Positions 17,026-26,437 are shown, numbered from the stretch's first letter. The stretch is 64,000 bases of DNA from Actinacidiphila paucisporea (GCF_900142575.1 NZ_FRBI01000002.1:186001-250000), one strand, 5' to 3'. Translations and numbers: made by a program. The notes: generated from the letters alone by a model not told the origin.

Positions 17026-20000
17026 GTGACGACGTCGAAGCCGGTGACGGCGGCGAAGGACGGCCCGGAGCAGGGATGGCTCCGGCGGCTGTCGGCGTAC
17101 TGCTGGCGCTACAGGAGCACCGTGCTGCTGTCGCTCGGCGCGTCGCTGGCCGGTATGGCGGTCACCGCCCTGGTGCCGCTGGTGCCCAAGCTGATCATCG
17201 ACGACGTGATCGTCAAGCACGACAAACCGCTCACCCCCTGGGCGGTCGCCCTGGTCGTCGCCGCGGTCGTGGTCTATGGGCTGACGTTCATGCGCCGGTA
17301 TTACGGCGGACGGCTCGCCCTCGACGTGCAGTACGACCTGCGCAACGAGATGTTCCGTACGATCATGCGGCTCGACGGCCGCCGGCAGGACGAGCTGAGC
17401 ACCGGACAGGTCGTCGGCCGCGCCACCAGCGACCTGCAGCTGATCCAGGGGCTGCTGTTCATGCTGCCCATGGTCATCGGCAATCTGCTGCTGTTCCTGC
17501 TCTCGCTCGTCGTCATGCTGATGCTCTCGCCGCTGCTCACCCTGGTCGCGCTGGCCGTCGCGCCGGCGCTGTGGTTCATCGCCAACCGCTCCCGCCGGCG
17601 GCTCTTCCCCGCGACCTGGTATGCCCAGGGGCAGGCGGGCGCGGTAGCCGGGATCGTCGACGGATCCGTCACCGGCGTGCGGGTCGTCAAGGGCTTCGGC
17701 CAGGAGCAGCAGGAGATGGGCAAGCTGGCCACGGTCAGCCGCAGGCTCTTCGCCGGGCGGCTGCGTACGGTCCGGCTCAGCGCCCGCTACACCCCGGCGC
17801 TCCAGGCGGTGCCCTCCCTCGGGCAGATCGGCATGCTGGCCCTCGGCGGCTGGATGGCCGCTCGCGGACAGATCACGCTGGGCACCTTCGTCGCCTTCTC
17901 CACCTACCTGGCCCAGCTCACCGGCCCGGTGCGGATGCTCACCATGGTGCTGACCGTCGGCCAGCAGGCCAGGGCAGGCGTGGAGCGGGTCTTCGAGCTG
18001 ATCGACACGGAACCGACCCTGGAGGAGGGCACCAAGGCGCTTCCCGCCGACGCCCCCGCCACCGTCGAGTTCGACCACGTCACCTTCGGCTACAGCCAGG
18101 ACCGCCCGGTCCTCGACGGCTTCGACCTGACCGTCGCCCCCGGTGAGACGGTCGCCGTCGTCGGCGCCTCCGGCTCCGGCAAGTCCACCGTCTCGCTGCT
18201 GCTGCCCCGCCTCTACGACGTCACCGGCGGCGCCGTCCTGGTCGGCGGCACCGATGTGCGCGAGCTGACCTTCGACTCGCTGCGGTCGGTCATCGGCATG
18301 GTGCCCGAGGACAGCTTCCTGTTCTCCGACACGGTGCGCGCCAACATCGCCTACGGACATCCCGACGCGACCGAGGAGCAGATCCTCGCCGCCACCCGCG
18401 CCGCCCAGGCGCACGGCTTCATCGCCGCCCTGCCGGACGGCTACGACACGGTGGTCGGCGAGCAGGGCCTCACCCTGTCCGGCGGCCAGCGGCAGCGCGT
18501 CGCGCTCGCCAGGGCCATCCTCACCGACCCCCGGCTGCTGCTGCTCGACGACGCGACCTCGGCGGTCGACGCCCGGGTGGAGGCCGAGATTTTCGACGCG
18601 CTGCGCGAGGTCATGCGCGGCCGTACGACGCTGCTCATCGCCCACCGCCGCTCCACCCTGGCGCTCGCCGACCGGATCGCGGTCCTCGACGCCGGACGGC
18701 TGTCCGACATCGGCACGCACGACGAGTTGCAGGAGCGCAGCGCCCTCTACCGTGCCCTGCTGACCGACCCGGACGCGCTCGGCGCCGACGTGGTCGAGAT
18801 CGACCCGGCGGGCGCCCTCGGCCGCGCCGGCGGGCCGCCCGTGACCGCCGACCTCGACCTCGGGCAGGGCGAGCAGGACGGGGACGCGGCCGGGGGCATC
18901 ACCCCCGAGCTGTGGCCGGCCGACCGCCGTGTCGCCGACGAGGACGACCCGGCCGGCGGCGCCCCGCTCGCCGGAGCGGCGGCGTCCCGGCCCGGTGGTG
19001 GACCCGGCGCGATGGCCGGCGCGCTGGCGGGCATGCCCGCCACCCCTGAGCTGCTCGCCAAGGTGGCCGCGCTGCCGCCCGCCCTCGACACCCCGCAGAT
19101 CGACGAGGAGCGGGCGCAGCAGGCCGACCAGGCCTTCGGCCTGCGCAGCCTGCTGCGCGGCTTCCGCACCCCGCTGCTGCTGAGCCTGCTGCTGGTCGCC
19201 GTCGACGCCCTCGCCGGGCTGCTGCTGCCGGTGCTCATCCGGCACGGCATCGACGCCGGTGTCCGGCGCCAGGCACTGGGGGCGGTATGGGTGGCGTCGC
19301 TGCTGGGCCTCGGCCTGGTGCTGCTGCAATGGGCGGTGGAATGGGGTTCCACCCTGCTCACCGGACGCACCGGCGAGCGGGTGCTGTACACGCTGCGGGT
19401 CAAGATCTTCGCCCACCTGCACCGCCTCGGCCTCGACTACTACGAGCGCGAGCTGACCGGCCGCATCATGACCCGGATGACCACCGACGTGGACGCGCTG
19501 TCCACGTTCCTGCAGACCGGCCTGGTCACGGCGCTGGTCAGCGTGCTCACCTTCGGCGGCATCCTGGTGGCGCTGCTGGCCATCGACGTCGAGCTGGCGC
19601 TTGTGGTCTTCGCGACCCTGCCGATCCTGGTGGTCGGCACCTGGTTCTTCCGCCGCAAGTCAGTGCGGGCGTACGAACTGGCCAGGGAGAAGGTCGCCGT
19701 CGTCAACGCCGACCTCCAGGAGCATGTCGCCGGGCTGCGCGTCGTCCAGGCCTTCCGCGGCGAGCGGCGCGGCGCCGAGCGTTTCGCCGAGCGCGGCGAC
19801 GACTACCGCAAGGCGCGGGTGCGCGGCCAGTTCCTGATCTCCGTCTACTTCCCGTTCGTGCAGCTGCTGTCCAGCGTGGCGGCCGCGCTGGTGCTGATCA
19901 TCGGCGCCCACCGGGTCAGCGCGGGCACTCTGACAGCCGGCGCGCTGGTGGCGTATCTGCTGTACATCGACCTGTTCTTCTCACCCGTCCAGCAGCTCTC

Positions 20001-20871
20001 GCAGGTCTTCGACGGCTACCAGCAGGCGACCGTCTCGCTCGGCCGGATCCGCGAGCTGCTGCGCGAGCCCACCACCACACCGGCCGCCGCCAAGGCCCGG
20101 CCGGTCGGCCCGCTGCGCGGCGAGATCGCCTTCCGCGACCTGCACTTCCGCTACGGCGGCCCGCAGGCCGCCGGCCCCGAGGCCCTCGGCGGCATCTCCC
20201 TGCGGATACCCGCGGGCCAGACGGTGGCCTTCGTCGGCGAGACGGGCGCGGGGAAGTCCACCCTGGTGAAGATGGTGGCGCGGTTCTACGACCCGACCGA
20301 CGGCGCCGTGCTGGTCGACGGGGATGACATCCGCGAACTCGACCTGACCGCCTACCGGCAGCGGCTCGGCGTCGTCCCGCAGGAGCCGTACCTCTTCGCC
20401 GGCACCGTGCGTGACGCCATCGCCTACGGCAGGGCGGACGCGAGCGACGCCGAGGTGGAGGCCGCGGCCCGGGCGGTGGGCGCGCACGCGATGATCGCGA
20501 CCCTGGAGGGCGGCTATCTGCACCAGGTCGCCGAGCGCGGCCGGAATCTGTCCGCCGGCCAGCGGCAGCTGATAGCGCTGGCCCGAGCCGAACTGGTCGA
20601 CCCGGCGATCCTGCTGCTGGACGAGGCGACCGCGGCGCTTGACCTGGCCACCGAGGCACTGGTCAACCAGGCCGCCGACCGGCTCGCGACCCGCCGCACC
20701 ACGCTGGTGGTCGCGCACCGGCTGAGTACCGCGGCCCGCGCCGACCGGGTGGTCGTCCTCGACCACGGGAAGGTGATCGAGGACGGCACGCACGAAGCGC
20801 TGCTGGCGCGCGACGGGCGCTATGCCGAGCTGTGGCGCACCTTCACCGGCGAGGTGCGGGCGGCCGCCTGA
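17026..20871 (+). CDS. fused two-half ABC exporter (TMD-NBD-TMD-NBD)
   Basis: One 1281-residue chain contains two complete type IV ABC exporter halves, normally encoded by two genes in related actinomycetes. Half 1: six membrane segments within about 20-330, then NBD1 with Walker A GASGSGKST (Lys about 386), signature LSGGQ (484-488) and Walker B LLLLDD (Asp508, Asp509). Half 2: six segments within about 720-1010, then NBD2 with Walker A GETGAGKST (Lys about 1077), signature LSAGQ (1175-1179) and Walker B LLLDE (Glu1200). An Ala/Pro/Gly-rich linker of about 120 residues joins them. NBD1 has Asp for the catalytic Glu and NBD2 has a changed signature, so one ATP site is degenerate, as in heterodimeric multidrug or lipid exporters. 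GTG at 17026 with GGAGG 6 bases upstream. Substrate unknown. Confidence 0.92.
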   Translation: MTTSKPVTAAKDGPEQGWLRRLSAYCWRYRSTVLLSLGASLAGMAVTALVPLVPKLIIDDVIVKHDKPLTPWAVALVVAAVVVYGLTFMRRYYGGRLALDVQYDLRNEMFRTIMRLDGRRQDELSTGQVVGRATSDLQLIQGLLFMLPMVIGNLLLFLLSLVVMLMLSPLLTLVALAVAPALWFIANRSRRRLFPATWYAQGQAGAVAGIVDGSVTGVRVVKGFGQEQQEMGKLATVSRRLFAGRLRTVRLSARYTPALQAVPSLGQIGMLALGGWMAARGQITLGTFVAFSTYLAQLTGPVRMLTMVLTVGQQARAGVERVFELIDTEPTLEEGTKALPADAPATVEFDHVTFGYSQDRPVLDGFDLTVAPGETVAVVGASGSGKSTVSLLLPRLYDVTGGAVLVGGTDVRELTFDSLRSVIGMVPEDSFLFSDTVRANIAYGHPDATEEQILAATRAAQAHGFIAALPDGYDTVVGEQGLTLSGGQRQRVALARAILTDPRLLLLDDATSAVDARVEAEIFDALREVMRGRTTLLIAHRRSTLALADRIAVLDAGRLSDIGTHDELQERSALYRALLTDPDALGADVVEIDPAGALGRAGGPPVTADLDLGQGEQDGDAAGGITPELWPADRRVADEDDPAGGAPLAGAAASRPGGGPGAMAGALAGMPATPELLAKVAALPPALDTPQIDEERAQQADQAFGLRSLLRGFRTPLLLSLLLVAVDALAGLLLPVLIRHGIDAGVRRQALGAVWVASLLGLGLVLLQWAVEWGSTLLTGRTGERVLYTLRVKIFAHLHRLGLDYYERELTGRIMTRMTTDVDALSTFLQTGLVTALVSVLTFGGILVALLAIDVELALVVFATLPILVVGTWFFRRKSVRAYELAREKVAVVNADLQEHVAGLRVVQAFRGERRGAERFAERGDDYRKARVRGQFLISVYFPFVQLLSSVAAALVLIIGAHRVSAGTLTAGALVAYLLYIDLFFSPVQQLSQVFDGYQQATVSLGRIRELLREPTTTPAAAKARPVGPLRGEIAFRDLHFRYGGPQAAGPEALGGISLRIPAGQTVAFVGETGAGKSTLVKMVARFYDPTDGAVLVDGDDIRELDLTAYRQRLGVVPQEPYLFAGTVRDAIAYGRADASDAEVEAAARAVGAHAMIATLEGGYLHQVAERGRNLSAGQRQLIALARAELVDPAILLLDEATAALDLATEALVNQAADRLATRRTTLVVAHRLSTAARADRVVVLDHGKVIEDGTHEALLARDGRYAELWRTFTGEVRAAA

Positions 20872-20911
20872 CACGCCGTCCACCCGCACCCCCCCGGTTT
20901 GTCGCAGGGCC

Positions 20912-22735
20912 TCAGTAGTCCAGCCCGTAGCCGATCGGGTAGAGCGCCGTCGACGGATCGTCGGCACGCGGCACCGCGACCGGCAGCCGGCCGGCGGGTG
21001 CCGCCTTGCCGGCGATCACCCGGGCCGCGGCGCGCATCGACACGTCGGTCCAGCCGTAGGTGGCCAGCGACGCGGCCACCGGCGGCAGGAAGGCGATGTC
21101 GTACGGGTTGCGGATGGCGACGGTGACGACCGGGACGGATGCCGCGGTGAGCGCGGCGACCAGTGCGATCTGCGCGGGCGCCGCAGAGGTCACGTTGTAG
21201 GTGCAGACGACCACCGCGTCCTTGCCCGCGGCCGCCGCCACCGCCTGGTCGATCACCCCCTGCGCCGGCGCGGTGCCGGTGGACAGCGCCTGCGCCGGGT
21301 GGCCGAGGTCGGTCAGCGCCTTGGCCAGCACCGCGGTCGGCGGACCGCCGGTCCCGGACGGGGCCGCCGGATCGGCGCCGACCACCAGCAGATTCCGGTG
21401 CGAGCGGCGCGGCAGGGGCAGCGCGGCCCCGCCGTTGGCGAGCAGGGTGATGCCGCGTTCGGTGATCCGGTCGGCGGTCGCCAGATGCGCGCGCGTACCG
21501 ACGGCCCGGTCGACCCCGGCATGCGTCACGTAGGGGTTGCGGAAGAGGCCCTTGCGGAATTTGAGCGCGAGGATGCGCTCCAGCGAGACCTCGATGCGCT
21601 CCTCGGTCAGCTCGCCCGAGGCCACGGCGTCCATGACGCCCTGGTAGGCGACGCCCAGCAGCGGCGGGTTGAGCAGCTGGTCGGCGCCGGCCTTGAGCGC
21701 GAGCACCGGCACCCGGTCGTCGCCGTACTTCTCCCGCACCCCCGCCATGTCGAGCGCGTCGGTGACCACCACACCGTCGTAGCCCAGCTGCTCGCGCAGC
21801 ACACCGGTGAGGATCGGGTACGACAGCGTGGCCGGGTCGCCCGAGTCGTCCAGGGCCGGCACGAGGATGTGCGCGGTCATGATCGAGTCGATGCCCGCCG
21901 CGATCGCCGCACGGAAGGGCGGGGCGTCGACGGTCTGCCACTGCTCCAGCGAGTGGGTGATGATCGGCAGCGAGAAGTGGCTGTCGGTGCCGGTGTCGCC
22001 GTGCCCGGGGAAGTGCTTGGCGGTGGAGGCGATCCCGGCGCTCTGATACCCCTTGACCTGCGCCGCGGCCAGCGCGGCGACCGCGGTGGGGTCGGCGCCG
22101 AAGGAACGCACCCCGATCACCGGATTCCCCGGGTTGATGTTGACGTCGGAGACGGGGGAGTAGTTCTGGTTGACGCCCATGGCGGCCAGTTCGGTGCCGA
22201 TCACCCGGGCGGCCGTCCGGGCGTCCGCGGGGCTGCCGTCGGCGCCGAGTGCCATGCCGCCGCCGAAGAGGGTGGCCGGTGCGCCGATCCTGGCGACCGC
22301 GCCCTGCTCCTGGTCGGTGGAGATCAGCAGCGGTACGGGGGTGCCGTGCGAGAGCGCGGCGCGCTGGATGCCGTTGGAAAGGTCGGCGATCTGGTGCGGG
22401 TTCTGGGTGTTGTGGGCCCACGCGAAGTAGATGATGCCGCCGACGTGGTAAGTGGCGAGCAGCTCCGCGGCGTTCGAGACGCCGATCTCGCGCTGGTTGG
22501 CGGCCACGTCCGCGGGGGCGGGGTCGGTCGCCGACGCTCCGTAGATCCGCATGACGAACAGCTGGCCGACCTTCTCCGCCAGGCTCATCCGCTGGATGAT
22601 CGCGCGGATTCGGCGGCGGTCCGCGCCGCTCGGCCTGGATTCGGCGGCCGCGGCGGAGGAGGCCGCTCCGGCCATGACGACCGAGCCGGCTGCTGCTGCG
22701 GTGAGGACACTGCGGCGGGATGGGTGATGGTGCAA
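20912..22735 (-). CDS. secreted family 3 glycoside hydrolase (beta-N-acetylhexosaminidase-like)
   Basis: A 607-residue exported GH3 enzyme. The N-terminus has a twin-arginine signal (PSRRSVLTAAAAG, then a hydrophobic stretch ending AAAA-E), so it probably leaves the cell folded. The catalytic domain (about 45-370) has KHFPGHGDTGTDSH, the NagZ-type His/Asp loop specific to beta-N-acetylhexosaminidases, and the nucleophile Asp in VVVTDALDMAGV. A C-terminal alpha/beta domain of about 200 residues follows. The likely substrate is GlcNAc-containing chitin or peptidoglycan fragments. The TTG at 22735 is preferred: AAGGAG lies about 6 bases upstream and the Tat motif follows at once. An in-frame upstream ATG adds residues with no signal sense. 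It is convergent with the ABC exporter, 40 bp apart. Confidence 0.88.
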   Translation of the reverse strand: MHHHPSRRSVLTAAAAGSVVMAGAASSAAAAESRPSGADRRRIRAIIQRMSLAEKVGQLFVMRIYGASATDPAPADVAANQREIGVSNAAELLATYHVGGIIYFAWAHNTQNPHQIADLSNGIQRAALSHGTPVPLLISTDQEQGAVARIGAPATLFGGGMALGADGSPADARTAARVIGTELAAMGVNQNYSPVSDVNINPGNPVIGVRSFGADPTAVAALAAAQVKGYQSAGIASTAKHFPGHGDTGTDSHFSLPIITHSLEQWQTVDAPPFRAAIAAGIDSIMTAHILVPALDDSGDPATLSYPILTGVLREQLGYDGVVVTDALDMAGVREKYGDDRVPVLALKAGADQLLNPPLLGVAYQGVMDAVASGELTEERIEVSLERILALKFRKGLFRNPYVTHAGVDRAVGTRAHLATADRITERGITLLANGGAALPLPRRSHRNLLVVGADPAAPSGTGGPPTAVLAKALTDLGHPAQALSTGTAPAQGVIDQAVAAAAGKDAVVVCTYNVTSAAPAQIALVAALTAASVPVVTVAIRNPYDIAFLPPVAASLATYGWTDVSMRAAARVIAGKAAPAGRLPVAVPRADDPSTALYPIGYGLDY

Positions 22736-22891
22736 GACGAACTCCTTCTGGGCGGAGGAGAGTGCACGCGGTGAAAGTAATTTCCAGATGTACACGGATA
22801 GCGTGGAAGTTTTCGCCAGTCAATGGCCTGGTCGAACCTTCGCGCGGGCCGTGTCGTGGTGCCGGCCCTTCCGGCCGGCGCCGACGGGATG

Positions 22892-23443
22892 TCAGCCGAA
22901 AACAGGCTGCGCCGGTATGCGCTCCCTCGCCACCTGGAAGACCACCGACACGCGGAAGGCCCTCAGGCACTCCGGCGGCGGTTCCGGCTGGCTGACCCGC
23001 AGTTCGAGCCGGCTGCCCGACACTTCGAGCGCCGCCGCGGTGGCCGCGCTGCACCCGGTCGTCGCCGTCCAGCCGACCAGCACCTGCCGGCCGAAGTCGG
23101 TGCCACTTCCCGCCGCCACGATCCGCGCCCGCGCCTGCGGGTCACCCGGCCCGAACGCCGCGGCATACCGCTCGACCTCGGCCCGGTCGTGCAGCACCTG
23201 GTGACCGTCCGTCGGGCCCTTCGGCGCCGCGGAGAAGAAGACCACCCGGTCCACCGCCGCCCCACCGCTCGGCTGCGCGGTGCGCGAGGCGCTCGCCGAG
23301 CCCGGCGCGGTACCGGGCACGCCGTCCGGCGCGCCGCTGCCGGACCGCTCACCGCACCCCGCGCCCAACATCGCGAGCGTCACGGCCAGCACCGTGACCG
23401 GGACCGTCCTGCCCATCCTGCGCACCGTCCTCGTCAGCACCAT
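22892..23443 (-). CDS. putative lipoprotein of unknown function
   Basis: A 183-residue exported lipoprotein. After MVLTRTVRRMGRTVP comes a hydrophobic stretch VTVLAVTLAMLGAGC, with the lipobox LGAGC placing the lipidated Cys near residue 30. A Gly/Ser/Ala-rich linker precedes a compact domain of about 120 residues. This has two cysteines (TTGCSAAT and PPECLRAF) that could form a disulphide. I recognise no family. The ATG at 23443 gives a good signal peptide. The gene stands alone on the minus strand upstream of the GH3 gene with 156 bp between; no operon partner is obvious. It is likely an envelope protein on the outer face of the membrane. Confidence 0.7.
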   Translation of the reverse strand: MVLTRTVRRMGRTVPVTVLAVTLAMLGAGCGERSGSGAPDGVPGTAPGSASASRTAQPSGGAAVDRVVFFSAAPKGPTDGHQVLHDRAEVERYAAAFGPGDPQARARIVAAGSGTDFGRQVLVGWTATTGCSAATAAALEVSGSRLELRVSQPEPPPECLRAFRVSVVFQVARERIPAQPVFG

Positions 23444-23606
23444 GCCGATGGGACGGTCGCCCGGCCCTACCGGTTCCGTAGCGGCGCGGGACGACCGGCG
23501 GCAGGCGTCACGACCGGGTGGCCGGCGGTCCGTGCCGCCTCCCGTGCCGCCTCCCATGCCGACGTGTGGTGAACGCATGCTCCGATCATCGACCGCCCGC
23601 GCCCTT

Positions 23607-24509
23607 TCAGCGCGCAGCCGGCCAGTGAGCCCGCAGCGTGTCCACCGCCACCTCGATCGACGGCCTGCGCGACGCACCCGCCCGCCACAGCGCGTACAGC
23701 CGCCGCACCGGCGCCGGTTCCAGCCGCAGCACCCGCACCCCCGCCGGTATCTGCCCGCGTCCGAGCCTGGGCACCAGCGCGATACCGAGACCGGCCTCCA
23801 CCAGGGCCATCTGCGTGCGGTACTCGCCGACCTGGTAGGCCATGTCCGGCTCGGTCCCGGCCTCCCGCAGCGTCCTGACGAGCCAGTCGTGGCAGACCGA
23901 GCCGGGCGGCTGGCAGATCCACCGCTCCCGCGCCACGTCGGAGCGCAGTAGTCCCTCCCGGTCCGCCAGCCGGTGGCCGGCCGGCACCAGCACGTCGCAC
24001 CGATCGTCACCGACGACCACCCGCTCCACACCCTCGGGGGCGGGAAGCGGGGCGATGTCCCAGTCGTGCGCCACCGCCAGATCCACCACCCCGCGCGCCA
24101 CCAGGTCCACCGACAGGTGGGCATCCACCTCGACGAGCCGCAGGTCCAGCGCCGGGTGCTTCGCCGCCAGCGCCGCCAGGACCGGCGGCAGCAGCCCGCA
24201 CGCCGCGGTCGGGAAGGCCGCCAGTGTCAGCCGCCCGGACGGCCTGCCCCGCTGCTCCTCCAGGGCGACCTCCGCTTCTTCCACGATCGACAGCAGCCGC
24301 TCGGCCGTGGCGACCAGCAGATGCGCGGCGTCGGTGAGCGCCACCCCGCGGCCCTGGCGCTCCAACAGCACCGTGTGCGTCTCCCGCTCCAGCTTTGAGA
24401 TCTGCTGCGACACCGCCGAGGGCGTGTAGCCGAGCGCGGTGGCCGCGGCACCGATGGAGCCGTGCGTGTGCACCGCGTGCAGCGCCTTCAGGCGCCCCAG
24501 ATCGAGCAT
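23607..24509 (-). CDS. LysR family transcriptional regulator
   Basis: A 300-residue LTTR. The N-terminal winged HTH (about 1-60) reads LGRLKALHAVHTHGSIGAAATALGYTPSAVSQQISKLERETHTVLLERQGRGVALT. A linker helix and a two-lobed periplasmic-binding-like effector domain follow (GRLTLAAFPTAACGLLPPVLAAL; MALVEAGLGIALVPRLG). ATG at 24509. It lies 73 bp after a TIM-barrel isomerase gene on the same strand, so the two are probably co-transcribed. LTTRs usually control a divergent gene, but none is divergent here, so its target is unclear. Confidence 0.92.
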   Translation of the reverse strand: MLDLGRLKALHAVHTHGSIGAAATALGYTPSAVSQQISKLERETHTVLLERQGRGVALTDAAHLLVATAERLLSIVEEAEVALEEQRGRPSGRLTLAAFPTAACGLLPPVLAALAAKHPALDLRLVEVDAHLSVDLVARGVVDLAVAHDWDIAPLPAPEGVERVVVGDDRCDVLVPAGHRLADREGLLRSDVARERWICQPPGSVCHDWLVRTLREAGTEPDMAYQVGEYRTQMALVEAGLGIALVPRLGRGQIPAGVRVLRLEPAPVRRLYALWRAGASRRPSIEVAVDTLRAHWPAAR

Positions 24510-24582
24510 GCGTCCCTCCTCCGCCCTCCCGGCCCCCCGGTCCGTCCTTCCGCCGCCCGCCGCCCTTCCGGCCCGCGTGGGG

Positions 24583-25380
24583 TCAGGCGGACTCGGTGAG
24601 CAGTCGTGCCAGGTGCTCCCGGGCCGGTCCCAGCAGCGCCGGCATCTCGGCGGCCTGCGGATACCACCGCTTCTCGTACTCCCAGCACAGCCAGCCGTCC
24701 CAGTCGGCCCGGCTGAGCACCTCGACGGTCTCCGCCAGCGGAAGCACGCCGGCACCCAGCGGCAGCGGAGTCGTGTCGGCGGCCGAGGCGATGTCCTTGA
24801 CCTGGAGGTAGCCGAGATAGGGCGCCAACGCCGGATAGGTCGCGGACGGCTGCTCACCCGCCAGCCAGGTGTGCATGACGTCCCACAGGCCACCGGCGCC
24901 GATGTGCCCCACCCTGCCGAGGATCCGCGCCACGTCCGCGCCGCCGCGGTGCGAGTCGTGGGTCTCCAGCAGCACCCGCACCCCCAGGTCCTCCGCCACC
25001 GGCGCCACCGCGGCGAGCCGCCGTGCCGCCAGCGCGTCGGCCTCGTCCCTGCCGAGGTCGCCGCCGCCGGGGAAGACCCGGACGAACGAGGCCCCCAGGT
25101 TGTGAGCCAGCGTCATCGCGGCGCCGATCTCGTCGAGCACCGGACCGTCGTCCCCGGCGGCTGCCACCTTGGCGTAGGCGGCCACCGTCAGGATCTCGAC
25201 CCCCGCGTCGCCGAACTGCGCCACCACGTCGGCGCGTTCGTCCGCGGACAGTCCGGTGTGCACCGGGCCCTCCGGGCTCGCGCGCAGCTCGACGCCGTGG
25301 AAGCCGTTGTCCGCCGCGAGCCGGGCCACCTGCTCGACGGGCAGATCGGGAACACCGAGGGTGGAGAAGGCGAGTCTCAT
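24583..25380 (-). CDS. sugar phosphate isomerase/epimerase (xylose isomerase-like TIM barrel)
   Basis: A 265-residue AP endonuclease 2/xylose isomerase-like TIM barrel. The first strand is MRLAFSTLGVPDLPVEQVARLAADNGFHGVELR. The metal-site elements are Glu in VRVLLETHDSH (near 130), His in the DVMHTW segment, and Glu in WLCWEYEKRWYP near the C-terminus. These fit a divalent-metal isomerase or epimerase of the IolE/IolI/hydroxypyruvate isomerase type, but the sugar cannot be told. ATG at 25380; the open frame extends 12 codons upstream with no ribosome site. It precedes the LysR gene in the same direction. The window has a second paralogue at 30151-30996. Confidence 0.82.
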   Translation of the reverse strand: MRLAFSTLGVPDLPVEQVARLAADNGFHGVELRASPEGPVHTGLSADERADVVAQFGDAGVEILTVAAYAKVAAAGDDGPVLDEIGAAMTLAHNLGASFVRVFPGGGDLGRDEADALAARRLAAVAPVAEDLGVRVLLETHDSHRGGADVARILGRVGHIGAGGLWDVMHTWLAGEQPSATYPALAPYLGYLQVKDIASAADTTPLPLGAGVLPLAETVEVLSRADWDGWLCWEYEKRWYPQAAEMPALLGPAREHLARLLTESA

Positions 25381-25471
25381 TCGCCGGACACTAGGCACCG
25401 GATCGGACCAGGTCAACCGTGATCCACCCGCCGCCGCGCCCCCGCATCGGCTCCGGCAGCCGGCCCGCCGG

Positions 25472-26392
25472 CTACAGCGTCAGCCGCCAGTCCTGCCCTA
25501 CCAGGTCCTTGCCGAAGCTGTGGTGCGGCCGGCTGCCGACGAGTTCGAATCCCGCCCGCTCGTAGATCGACCGGGCGTCGGCGAGCACGTCGTTGGTCCA
25601 CAGGACGAGTTCGGTGTAGTGCGCCGATCGGGCGAAGGATATGCACTCCTCGACCAGCCGCCCGCCTATGCCGTGTCCCCGTGCGGCCGGGTCGACCAGT
25701 AGCAGCCGCAGTCGCGCGGTGCCGGGTGCCTCGTCGCGCACGCAGAAGACGCAGCCGGCCCGGCGCCCGTCGAATTCCGCTATCCACAGGGCCTCGCGCT
25801 CCGGATCGCGGGTGGCGGCGAAATCCGCGACGATCCGCGCGACCAGTGCTTCGTACTCCTCGTTCCACCCGAACTCCGCCGCATAGACCGCCGCGTTGCG
25901 CTCCACGGCCCAGCCCAGATCGCCGGGGCGCGGTCCGCGCAGGGTGAGGCGGTCGGCGGCAGGAACCCGCCTGTCCCCGCGCAGTATGTCCTGCACGGTC
26001 CGCATGGCGGCGGTCAGCCGCTGCCGGTCGTCCGGCGCTATCCGCCCGACGAGCGAACCCACGACCTCCTGCGACCGCTCCTCCAGCAGGCTCGCGGCCT
26101 CCCGCCCGCGCGAGGTCAGCTCTATCCGCTGCCGCCGCGCGTCCTGCTCGGACGGCCCCCGGGTGACGAGCTGCTGCTCCTCGAACCCGGCGAGCATCCG
26201 GCTGAGGTGGCCGGCGTCGAGCGACAACGCGGCCCGCAGGTCGGCAGCGTCGGTGCGGCGGCCGTGCGCCAGCTCGTAGAGCACCCGCGCCTCGGTGAGC
26301 GTGAAAGGAGTGTGCAGGTGGCGGCTGTAGTCGAGCGCCCCGATGAGGTTGGTGTAGAAGCGGTTGAACTCGCGGATCTCCTTGACGGCCAT
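25472..26392 (-). CDS. MarR-GNAT bifunctional regulator/acetyltransferase
   Basis: A 306-residue fusion. Residues about 1-145 are a MarR winged HTH (IREFNRFYTNLIGAL, FTLTEARVLYELAH, LSLDAGHLSRMLAGFEEQQLVTRGPSEQDARRQRIELTSRG). Residues about 155-306 are a GNAT N-acetyltransferase. The latter has the acetyl-CoA loop motif A LLLVDPAARGHGIGGRLVEECISFAR and a C-terminal strand YERAGFELVGS. This fusion is widespread in bacteria and its acetylation target is unknown. ATG at 26392 is favoured; an ATG at 26437 lies within a perfect palindrome that is probably the self-operator. Single-gene unit. Confidence 0.9.
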   Translation of the reverse strand: MAVKEIREFNRFYTNLIGALDYSRHLHTPFTLTEARVLYELAHGRRTDAADLRAALSLDAGHLSRMLAGFEEQQLVTRGPSEQDARRQRIELTSRGREAASLLEERSQEVVGSLVGRIAPDDRQRLTAAMRTVQDILRGDRRVPAADRLTLRGPRPGDLGWAVERNAAVYAAEFGWNEEYEALVARIVADFAATRDPEREALWIAEFDGRRAGCVFCVRDEAPGTARLRLLLVDPAARGHGIGGRLVEECISFARSAHYTELVLWTNDVLADARSIYERAGFELVGSRPHHSFGKDLVGQDWRLTL

Positions 26393-26424
26393 GGTCCGTC
26401 CCCCGTTCTGGTCCGTGCCGACCC

Positions 26425-26437
26425 TTGACTGAGTCAA
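26425..26437. promoter_or_regulatory. MarR-type palindrome upstream of the MarR-GNAT gene
   Basis: TTGACT-G-AGTCAA, a perfect 6-bp inverted repeat with one central base, 32 bp upstream of the ATG at 26392. TTGACT/AGTCAA dyads are typical MarR targets, and the adjacent gene is the natural binder. Confidence 0.65.
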
